64,000 nucleotides of DNA from Brassica napus (Eukaryota; Streptophyta; Magnoliopsida; Brassicales; Brassicaceae), in the NCBI RefSeq assembly GCF_020379485.1, contig NC_063448.1, positions 43,595,218 to 43,659,217 on the forward strand, given 5' to 3'. Position numbers and translations under genes: made by a program. Shown piece after piece: positions 13,649-24,179 of this stretch. Every line of letters starts with the position of its first letter. Within the stretch, counting starts at the first letter, position 1. The notes under the pieces were generated by a model. The model saw nothing but the letters and a program-made list of their open reading frames with translations, was not told the origin of the DNA and made no database searches.

Positions 13649-16600
13649 CTAGGGATTAACTCGGGCTACGCCCGAAATTTTTATTTTTTTCTAATTTAAC
13701 CTGTTAAATTATTTATATTTAGGTTATGATATATATTTATATAAATGTTAAGATGCATGTCATAATTAAAATTTATTTTTAAATTTTAACACGTTAAATT
13801 AACAATTTTTTTACTATTTAATATTTTTTTGTAATTTTGTTGGCTATCTAGTTATCATATTTGACAAAACTATCTGTTGAGTGTTGGAATAAATGTTTTA
13901 GATATTTAATTAAACTGCATAGTATTTTCGGATCGACCACATGCTCAACAATCGATCGATATGTAAAAAGATGGTCGATCTCCTTTGCCAGGTAAGTACA
14001 ATTTTAGCAAAAATATCTTTGATTTTCAAATATTAAGTATATAACTATTCTTTTGAATATTGTTTTTTTGAATTGTATTTTTTTATTAAACTATTGTATT
14101 ATAATGTTTATGTAAATATTTTTTGTGATGTTATTATACTTAACCTAGATGATGTTGATGTTTAATAATTTATTTTTTTCTGTAAATAGAAAATAATGAT
14201 ATAACAAAACGTATCTAATACTTGTTAAATGATAGTATAATGTAAATTACATCCATTATTTGAAAATAATCATTTGTTGTTTTTATTTTTTTTTACATCA
14301 GAAATTATTTTTATTTAAAAACATTATTCATATATAATATAATAGTTTAAGTTTGGAAGATTGATCTATATATATAAATTATGTATATTTTTTAAAAATA
14401 ATTTAAGATATTATATATTGAGTAACTGAATAAAAGCTAAATTTCTTTATCTTGAAAATGAAATATTTATATTTTTGTCTTCACGTTATACTCACCAATC
14501 CAACATTGATATTTATAACTCAGTATGTTTTTAAAAAAATTAGTTTTAAGTAATAAACGAATTTAATAAATTAAATTCATCACCTATAATGTTCTGCAAA
14601 CTATATTTGAAAGCTCTCTAAAATTATATTTTAAGCAAAATATTACTATTATTTAATTTAAGTTATTTTAAGCATAATATATGCTAAACCAACTTAAATT
14701 ATATTTACAATAAGACCATCCTAAACCGGTTAATAAACCAAAAACATTAATAAACCAGCATGAACCAATACCTGATTCGGCGAGGAAAGAAGTGTTTCGG
14801 GATAAACGCTTGAATGGTTATTAACTGTAATGGTTTGATCATGAAAGAGTTAGTATGAATATTAACAATAAAATTATGGATTGAATTAATTTAAATTTGT
14901 AAGAATACCTTTGAGTCTATGAAAAGCAATTCAATTCCCATGAATAAGTATGGCTTTTGGAAGTTGCGGGTTTCCCAACAATGAATCCACCAAACAAAAA
15001 GTTTGTTGTTATAAAAAATTCTCCTTCAAGGCCATTAAAGGTTTTTGGGATGGCAAGAGTTGATGGTGGAACCATTATTTTGCTCGAGTGCTTTGAAGTT
15101 TTCCTTGATAGTGTGAGGTTGATGTTGATGGAATAATGAATTTTATAGGGACTTTCTTGATGTAAAACTATACATTTTTTTTTGTTTAATGTGGTATTTT
15201 CATTTTTATATAATTTACTACCTTTTTAAGATAGATGTACATTTTAAGATAGATGTTTAAATATTAATGTACTTTTTCCATTTTATAAAATGTTTATTTT
15301 CATTTCTTATATTTTTTATTTACGTAATATCAATATTTTATATTTTAAAATAGTTATTTAAATCTTAATGTACTTTTTCCATATTTTTAAATTGTTTATT
15401 TACTTATATTATATATTTTACATTTTAAGATAGAAGTTTAATGCTTAATGAACCTTTTCCATTTTTTAAAAAAAAATTGTGTATTTACTTATTATTATAT
15501 ATATAAGTCATATATTATATATTTACATTATTTACTTATTATTTATTTTCCTGTATATGTATTTCTATTTCTTGTACTTTTTATTTACTTAATATCTTTA
15601 TTTTACATTTTAAGATAGATGTTTAAATCTTAATGTACATTTTCCATTTCCTTTAAATTGTATATTTCCATTTGTTATACTTTCTATTTACGTAATATCT
15701 ATATTTTAGATTTTAAGATATATTTTCAAATCTTAATGAAGTTTTCCATTTTTAAATTGCGTATTTACTTATATTAGATATTTACTTATTATTTATTTTT
15801 CTTTATATTGTGTATTTCTATTTCTTATACTTTCTATTTACTAATAATTTTATATTTTAATATAGATTTACATTTTAAGATAGATGTTTATATACTAATG
15901 TATTTTTTCCATTTTTTTTAAATTGTGTATTTCCTTTTCTTATACTTTCTATGTGCGTAATATCTATATTTTACATTTTAAGATAGATGTTTAAATATTA
16001 ATATATTTTTTTCCGTTGTTTTTAAGTTGTGTATTTCTTTTTCTTATACTTTCTATTTACTTAATATCTATATTTTACATTTTAAGATAGATGTTTAATA
16101 TTTAATGTACTCTTTCCATATTTTAAAAAGTGTGTATTTACTTATTATTGTATATATAATTCGTATATTTATATATTTATGGTATTTACTTATTATCTAT
16201 TTTTCTATATATTGAGTATTTCTCTTTCTTATACTTTATATTTAGTTAATATCTATATTTTATATTTTAAAATAGATGTTTAAATCTTAATGTTTTTTTC
16301 ATTTTTAATGTAAAACGGCAATGTTTATTAGAAGAGCTTGGGCAAATAGTCAAATAGTTATATTTATGTTTTTTTTTTCTTTTTTTATAAAATGGTAATG
16401 TTACATTATGGAGATAAGCCATTTTTTTTAGTGAAAAATGGTAATCTTACATACGTTTAATATAGTTTTTCTATTTTTTATGTTGTATGTTTACATATTA
16501 TTGTTATTTTTAAATGTAAAATGGTAATCTTACATATGTTTAATGTCGTATTTCCATTTTTAATGTTGTATATTTACATATTATTTATTATTTTCGAAAT

Positions 16601-16805
16601 TATATATAATGTTTTTTTTACCAAATAGTAATGTTACATTACGGAGATAAGCCGTCTTTTTTTAGTGAAAAATAGTAATCTTACATATGTTTAATGTAGG
16701 TTTTCCATTTTTTATGTTGTATGTTTACATATTATTTTTTTAAAATAAAAATGTAAAATGGTAATCTTACATATGTTTAATGTAGTATTTCTATTTTTTT
16801 TGTAT
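13649..16805 (-). mobile_element. Helitron copy B (minus strand), 3' end at 13649
   Basis: The minus-strand 3' end is visible: hairpin CGGGCGTAGCCCG (about 13661-13673) followed by AGTTAATCC and CTAG at 13652-13649, then T. The copy shares about 2 kb with copy A (14638-16800 versus 11826-13560). It breaks off near 16805 before reaching the 5' terminus. No Rep/helicase frame is present. Confidence 0.65.
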
Positions 16806-16822
16806 GTTTATATATAAAAAAA

Positions 16823-17372
16823 CATACAACAAAATGTAATAATAATTTTTTTTTCTAAATCTTTTTAAATCCTAATAAAAGAGAATTGTAACATATTTTT
16901 GACACATGTCACAATCTTAATAAATTAATTGACACATGTCGCAATCATGTTAATTAGCAACTTTGAAGAACCAAGCTTTATATAATAAGATTTAAAAAAA
17001 AAAACTTAATATTTTATCTTATAATATCTTTCTTTAGTTTCTTTAAAGATGAAAATATACAAAATATTTTAAAAAGAAAAAAATACTTTCAAATAGCTTT
17101 TTACAATTATTCGTTGTTTATAGAATTTTCAAAAATTAAATTTACTATCAAATATTTTTAAAATATTATAAAAAGAGCCATACAAATATAATTGTAAAAT
17201 GCTATGTAATAGTAATATTCATTTTCTTAACTCCTAAAAAGAATAATAAACTATATTTTTGTAAAAATTTCCTTTTCTAGTGTCCAAAAAAATGTAATAA
17301 TAATTTTCTTTTTCTAAATCTTTTTAAATCCTAATAAAAGAGAATTGTAACATATTTTTGACACATGTCCAC
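16823..17372. repeat. Direct repeat flanking a Helitron end
   Basis: An ~80-bp segment containing TTTTTAAATCCTAATAAAAG and ending TTTTTGACACATGTC occurs at 16826-16908 and again at 17290-17370. The second copy stops directly before the 3' end of another Helitron, suggesting a duplication during insertion or recombination. Confidence 0.65.
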
Positions 17373-19510
17373 AAGATATGAGCCCGTTGCGTTGCAACGG
17401 GTTTTGTGTGATGTTTTAATTTAATAAAAACTATAAAATAATAAATAATTTTACTATAGTTTTATGATTGTTTTTTGCATATGTTGTTTGAGATTTATTT
17501 TATAACTAAAACTAATTTTTACACATAAGTTTAAGTTAATATTTGTATTTTATAGTCAAGGTACATAGATGAATTGTTATAAACTTTGTACTTAAGATTA
17601 GATAAAATACTATATTTAAACGTTTAAACTGAACACAACCCGAAATAAGAAATTGAATGAAAAGTAAAAAAAAATGAAAGACAAATACACCAATCGAATC
17701 AATGACAACATTATACATGTTCTTATGTAATAATTTAATGTTTTATTAGATAATTCTTTAAAATTTTATTTTGTTAGGATTTTTTTAAAAAGGAAAAAAT
17801 TCTATTTTATAAATCTCGCGTTTTATTTAGAATTAAAAAATAATATTAAATAATCTTTTACAATTTTGTTTAAGATTTTAGAAAAAGAAAATTATTATCA
17901 TATAACCTATTATAATTATCTTCTCTGTAGAATTTCAGAAAAAATAAATTGCTATCAAATAATTATTTTTAGTTACTAATAAAGAAAATTTACATTTCGT
18001 ATCAATACTATTTTTACACTTCTTTTGTTAATTAAATAAATTTTTGTATCATGTTCATCATCAAATACTCTCTTAAAAATATTATCAAATAATGTTTTAT
18101 AATTTTCTTTTGGTTAGGACTTAAAAATATGATACAATTTTTTTTTGTTCAGAATTTTTTATATATATAAGAAAAAAACTATCAAATATTCTTGTACAGA
18201 TTTTTAGGATTTTAGAAAAGAAAATTAATATTACATAATCTTTTAAAATTATATTTTTTTTAGGATTTAGAAAATTAAAATTTCTATCAAATAATTATTT
18301 CCAGTAAATATTAACTATTTTTAAAAGTTGCCATTTTCAAAATTCATTTTTTCCAATATCACTAATATTTCTTACAAATTTCCTTGTTAACTAAATATTT
18401 TTTTACTATCATGTTTATAATTATTTTTTATAAGTACAAATTACTATTAAATAAAATTTTACAATTCTCTCTGGTGAGTATTTTTTTTTAAAAAGAAAAA
18501 AATCTTAGTTGGTTAAGATTAGAAAATAATTTTTTTTTTTGAAATCTCTTTTATTTAGGGTTTTAGGAAAAAAAGAAGTTATTTTCACATAATGACAGTT
18601 TTATTGAGACATTCACAATCTATTTTTTTAATTGACACATGTCACAATCATATCACGTGAAATATTTGAAGTTAATTTTGGTTTATATTTTTTAACACAA
18701 AATTATTAAAAAGTAAAATTAGTTAATTATAATAAAAATAAGATTATTTTTATATATTTATTTTATTTTGACTTTTAAAAGGAAATTAATTATTTTATAA
18801 TTAATTTTTCTTTTTTTTTAGTGAAAAATGGTAATCTTACATATGTTTAATATAGTTTTTCTATTTTTTTATGTTGTATGTTTACATATTATTGTTATTT
18901 TTAAATGTAAAATGGTAATCTTACATATGTTTAATGTCGTATTTCCATTTTTAATGTTGTATATTTACATATTATTTATTATTTTCGAAATTATATATAA
19001 TGTTTTTTTTACAAAATAGTAATGTTACATTACGGAGATAAGCCGTCTTTTTTTAGTGAAAAATAGTAATCTTACATATGTTTAATGTAGGTTTTCCATT
19101 TTTTATGTTGTATGTTTACATATTATTTTTTAAAAATAAAAATGTAAAATGGTAATCTTACATATGTTTAATGTAGTATTTCTATTTTTTTTGTTGTATG
19201 TTTACATATATTTATTATTTTCAAAATTATATATAATGTTTTTTGTTTTTTTTTATAAAACGGTAATGTTATATTATGGAGATAAACCGTCTTTTTTCAA
19301 GTGAAAAATGGTAATCTTACATATGTTAAATGTAGTTTTTTCATTTTTTATGTTGTATGTTTATGTTTACATATTATTTATAATTTTCGAAAATTAGTAA
19401 TATTAAAATGTAAAATTATATTTTATGTCACGTGTCATCTTTCGGCAGAAATTGTTTTTGCTGATGTGGACGCTCTATGGAGCATCAAAATGTTCCTTTT
19501 ATTAGTAAGG
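17372..19510 (-). mobile_element. Helitron copy C (minus strand)
   Basis: The 3' side shows a strong hairpin, CCCGTTGCAACGCAACGGG on the minus strand (about 17383-17401), followed by CTCATATCTTG, a one-base variant of the CTAG terminus, then T. The part from 18812 to 19508 is a third copy of the body shared by copies A and B and ends in the 5'-type sequence CTTTTATTAGTA. The interior is AT-rich with no gene. Confidence 0.55.
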
Positions 19511-20777
19511 ATTCTTGCTTTTATATCAGATGATAAACTATGATAGATGTTTAATGTAATATTTCTACTTCTTATATTTTATATTTACTTTTTATTTATT
19601 TTCCTTATATTGTATGTTTACTTATTATTGTTTAATGTAATATTTCTATTTATTATATTGTATATTTACTTATTATTTATTTTTCTTTATATGTATTTTT
19701 TTTTGGTTAATGTCACGTGTCATCTTTTAGAAAAAGTTTTTTCCGCTGATGTGGACGCCCTATAGAGCCTCAAAAACTCTCTTTTATTAGTATATATGAT
19801 AGATGTTTAATGTAATATTTCTATTTTTATATTGTATATTTACTTTTTATTTATTTTCATATATTTTATATTTACTTAATATTGTTTAATGTAATATTTA
19901 TATTTCTTATATTGTATATTTACTTAATATTTATTTTTCTTTATATGTATTTTTTTTATTAATGATACATGTCATCTTTTAGAAGAAGTTTTTTTTTCCG
20001 CTGATGTGGACGCTCTATGGAGCCTCAAAAGCTCTCTTTTATTAGTATAGATACATTTTTCAGATAGATGTTTAATTTAGTTTTTTTTTATTTTTTAATT
20101 ATATATATTTATATATTCTAATTTTTTTGCTTTTATATCAAATGATAAATTATGATAGATGTTTAATGTAATATTTCTATTTCTTATATTTTATATTTAC
20201 TTTTTATTTATTTTCCTTATATTGTATATTTACTTATTATTGTTTAATGTAATATTTCTATTTCTTATATTGTATATTTATTTTTTATTTATTTTTCTTT
20301 ATATGTATTTTTTTTTGTTAATGCCACGTGTCATCTTTTAGAATAAGTTTTTTTCCGCTGATGTGGACATCCTAGGGAGCCTTCCATAGCCTCAAAAGCT
20401 CTCTTTTATTAGTATATTCTTGCTTTTATATCAGATGATAAACTATGATAGATGTTTAATGTAATATTTCTATTTCTTATATTTTATATTTACTTTTTAT
20501 TTATTTTCCTTATATTGTATGTTTATTTATTATTGTTTAATGTAATATTTCTATTTTTTATATTGTATATTTACTTATTATTTATTTTTCTTTATATGTA
20601 TTTTTTTTTGTTAATGCCACGTGTCATATTTTAGAAGAAGTTTTTTCCGCTGATGTGGACGCCATATACAGCCTCAAAAGCTCCCTTTTATTAGTACGTG
20701 TCATCTTTTAGAAGAAGTTTTTTCCGCTGATGTGGACGCCCTATAGAACCTCAAAAACTCCCTTTTATTAGTATATA
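19511..20777 (-). repeat. Tandem array of Helitron 5'-terminal segments
   Basis: Four nearly complete units of about 250-290 bp and one partial unit end successively near 19795, 20048, 20418, 20697 and 20777. Each ends with the same module: CACGTGTCATCTTTTAGAA, CCGCTGATGTGGAC, GAGCCTCAAAA, CTCTCTTTTATTAGTATA, which is the reverse complement of a Helitron 5' end. None of the units has its own 3' hairpin. Short hydrophobic frames of 60-80 codons here are AT-rich artefacts. Confidence 0.75.
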
Positions 20778-21020
20778 TTAAGAAATTAGAAAGATAAATA
20801 TGTACAAAAAACAAATCAATTTTGAATTATTATGCGAAATTATAATATTTCATCAAGTTGATAATATGTTAAGTTCAAAAAAAAAAAGTTGATAATATGC
20901 ATGCTGCTGCTATTTGATACTTACGATAAAACATATATCGATCAAAATATGTATTTGCGTCTTTTCATTCTTTGTTTCTTGTCACTTTTTTTTTGTTAAA
21001 CTAATGATATTTTTAAAATA

Positions 21021-21335
21021 AGTTCTAAATTATGGAAGATCTTTTGGTCTAATAGTTTGACCAAAAGTTCATTAATGCTTCTACATCAGAAGGTCCGAGT
21101 TTCAATTCCCGGAAAAAACAGAATTATGCGAATTAAGAGAAAAAAAGACTTACAAGAGATCTGCAGCATGGCGCAAGGAATACCGTCAAGCGTGGATCCC
21201 ATAGGACGGCTCAGGTGATGCAGTCAGGCGTGAATCCTCATACGGCAGGTAGAATTATCGGCTGTAGAATCGTCTGTAATATTTTTACTAGTTGTAATAG
21301 CATAACTATCTGGCGTTAAAAAAAAATAGTTCTAA
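21021..21335 (+). mobile_element. tRNA-derived SINE with target duplication
   Basis: An A-box-like TTGGTCTAATAGTT (about 21043) and a B-box-like GGTCCGAGTTTCAATTCC (about 21091) are spaced as in a pol III promoter. The element ends in a run of nine A after GGCGTT near 21327. AGTTCTAA flanks it on both sides (21021-21028 and 21328-21335), an 8-bp target duplication. The 3' body contains GTTGTAATAGCATAACTATC. Length about 300 bp, typical for Brassica SINEs. Confidence 0.65.
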
Positions 21336-21545
21336 GCAAAATTATAAAGATTCAAAACTTGGGAAAAAATATCTCACATAAGATGTTAGCTTTCAACCGA
21401 AGACAAAGACAAACATTTTTCAATCCTAAAACAAGGATGTTTGTGCCGACAGAGAAAAAAATAGGAAAACCAACAAAAAAACCACAAAACATTTCTAATC
21501 AAGACATTTGATCATCCAAACAAAGAAACCACGAAATCATGAGTG

Positions 21546-23365
21546 CATTTCATTATGGGACACATTTTTTACTTTTTTGACAGATTAATACACATGTTGC
21601 TGGAGATATACTTTTACTCGTGACTCAGCAGATTTCAGACCAATTTGTCCCTCACTGGGTGAACGAAGACATGAAGCTCGTTATGATTTTTTTTTTGTTT
21701 TTTGGGAGGAATTATTAAGGTACGTATATAGGTAAAAGAGACAATTGATAGCCATTGCATGACAAAAGATCTAAAAAGAGGCTTTTGTGTTTGAAAGATC
21801 TAAGTTTTGAAAATAAATGTGGGGTTTCACTGCTTTTTGAGACTGGAGAAAGGTAAATTTATGTTGATTATTCTAAATAAAATCCTATTAGATCTCTTTA
21901 ATCCCATCGTTTAAGAGAGTCTTTCGTATATGTTTGATTTTTTTCTGAATTTAATAGCTAAAATTATTTTTAATAAATACTTGTATATAGTGTAAGTCAA
22001 AAGTATGGATGTGTACGCGAAAAATTATGGACATAAAAGTTTGTGTGGATGGGGACACTTATTTTAGTTTCAAATGATTTTTTGAAGAGAATGAGTGTGT
22101 TGTGTGTTTACAGGACGTGTTGTTGTCTTGTTTCCTTTAACAAAAAAAATATTGTTGCCGACAACGTCGGATGTAAGTGGTAGTGGTACAAGAAACGAGT
22201 GATGATCCTAAACACAAAATTAAATGCCATTTTGCAAACAAAGTTATCACTTGAATCATAGTGGAGTTCGTGGTAAGGAGGTTGCACGCTAACTGGTGTT
22301 GGAATCGGTTGTAGATCGTCTGAAGGCTGATTGTTTGGGTAATTCTAGTTACTAGTGATCATCGGAGTGTCCTCCGGTGGCTGATGTATGGTTGTTATAT
22401 AAACCAGAGAAACCTGAACACTCGGAGAACTGTGGCCAGGAGATGTGTGGACAGGGAATTGTGGTCAGGTGATTCATGGACAGTTGGTGTGTGGATGATG
22501 GGGTTGAGAGCAGGGGAGCTGACCGCAGGAGGAGTGGAAGGTGGCGAGTCGTCCATGAATGAGCTTACACGATACTGGGTATTTTCGGGCAAGGAGGTTA
22601 AAAAGCTTTCCGAAACAAGACTGACGAATGGTTTCTAATTCGGGAGTATCTCGGAGAACATGCCGTATGAATGGTATAATCTCCGGCGAGGAGTAGATGT
22701 TCAAACTCCTAGTGGGGAATCTATCAGTTACAAATAGTCTCGGCGGGAGACGAAAGTCGTGTTCCTGTATTCAGAAGAAAGTTCTCAAATTAATTAGCGA
22801 TGTGAACCGAAATCTGGGAGGGATCTGAAAAAACTCTAATTTCTAACAAAAATAACGAGTGCAGAGTGGAAGAAAGCCTAACCTCTGATTTCCTTTTGCG
22901 GTGTGTTTGGTTGTCTAGTACTCTTCTCTTTCTTCTTCAACTTTGGTTTCGTCATGGTTGATTACAGAGAGGAAAAGGGTATTGTTCAATAAGATGAGAA
23001 ATGATGAGGAATTTTGCGTGGAGGAAATTACAAAATCAAAACAAGCGGTGAGTATTCTGGACGAAGAAGAAAGAGAGGGTGGGTCGCGAAATTAGGGTAA
23101 GCGAATTGGTAAAGTAGATCTGGAATTCAAAAGTGATGTTGGAGAGAGATGGTGGTTCGATTATTGAATTACTTTCTTACATATTATTTTATGATATATC
23201 GCTTAGTTAGAGTTGAGATAGTGACCGGCTAATTAGAGTTAGAAGATAATAATATAGTTGAGTGTTATTTGAGGGCATGAAGGACATTGCATATTAAAAA
23301 AGTGTGTCTCCAGTCACACGTGTATTTATGTGCAATTCATAAGTGAGAAAGTGTATGAAATCATT
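21546..23365 (-). mobile_element. Degenerate MULE (Mutator-like) carrying DUF1985 remains
   Basis: Imperfect inverted ends of about 70 bp can be aligned. At the left, ATTTCATTATGGGACACATT leads to AATACACATGTTGCTGGAGA. The reverse complement of the right end has ATTTCATACACTTTCTCACT leading to AATACACGTGTGACTGGAGA. A target duplication could not be fixed. The interior holds the DUF1985 fragment listed separately and otherwise no intact frame. Confidence 0.5.
22474..22740 (-). pseudogene. DUF1985 fragment of a MULE-borne gene
   Basis: The minus strand reads DTPELETIRQSCFGKLFNLL and then ARKYPVSCKLIHGRLA. This is the start of the DUF1985 domain found with Ulp1-type protease genes inside Brassicaceae Mutator-like elements. 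The upstream residues MNIYSSPEIIPFIRHVLR also fit the family. The frame then loses similarity and the protease part is missing, so this is a remnant. Confidence 0.55.
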
Positions 23366-24179
23366 GGGTTACTAGCGTAGAATTCTAAATTTTTTGTCCG
23401 CGGCGTAGAGCGGATAAATAGCTAGTACCCCTAATAATAATTACACGTTGGTAGGATTTTGGCCCAAAAAAACCTTATGGGTTGGCAAGCCCATTTAGAT
23501 ACCAATTTATTTATTTTGATTTGTATTTACAACTTTTAATAATCTATATCGCTATCGCGTGAAGTGTAGCTCCGTCGCTCTGAACTCGAGTCCTCGCCGG
23601 CGATTGGTAATCTTCTTCAATTTCGTTCTTCTCTTCCCCGAGAATCGTACCTTTTCCTTAGGAAGCGTTTTTTGAATACTGAGATTTCATTAAAATCAAC
23701 TGAGCAGTGTTTGTAGGTTTGATTATCTGATTAGGGTTTGGTGATCAGTGCGTGTCTTCTGAGTAGAATTTGATTGAATGATTTCGTTTCTAGTCTCGTT
23801 TCCGTATATTTTAGTTGTAATCTGCTAGACTGAAAACCCTAGAGTTGAAAACTTCAGCCTCCTGATTAATTTCGATTTTATGATGTATAGTAGAAGTTGT
23901 GAACTTGTTTTGAATCACTTTCTTTGCATATACATATGTTTGCTGAGACTTGCTTGAATGTCGTGCCTTTTTAATGTATTGGGGAGGTAACGTCGTTGTA
24001 GGCTATCTTAGATATCCTATCATTGAACTTTAGAAGACAAGGGTATGACTGTTTGTTTGTGGTTGTGGTACAGATGTGCGTAGCTTTCTTTTCCATTTTT
24101 TTCAACTGAGCTTACATAGAGCAAATACAGCCAGATTCTGTTGTTTCTTTGATGGCAGTGAGGGTCATACTGCTGGAGG
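23366..24179 (+). promoter_or_regulatory. Promoter and 5'UTR region of the PRP40 gene
   Basis: A likely 5'UTR exon lies about 23540-23608 (GC-rich, ending CGGCGATTG before GTAATC), followed by a 5'UTR intron ending at GATGGCAG near 24158. The coding start follows at 24180. No clear TATA box was chosen. Confidence 0.45.

Noticed and set aside
18828..20634. Five hydrophobic 60-80 codon frames that look like membrane proteins
   Set aside because: They are translations of TTTATTT-rich Helitron repeats and occur once per repeat unit.
21043..21110. tRNA gene
   Set aside because: A- and B-box-like sequences are present but no cloverleaf can be drawn; a SINE with A-tail and target duplication explains it.
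22384..22638. 84-codon plus frame
   Set aside because: Lies opposite the DUF1985 fragment and has no recognisable features.
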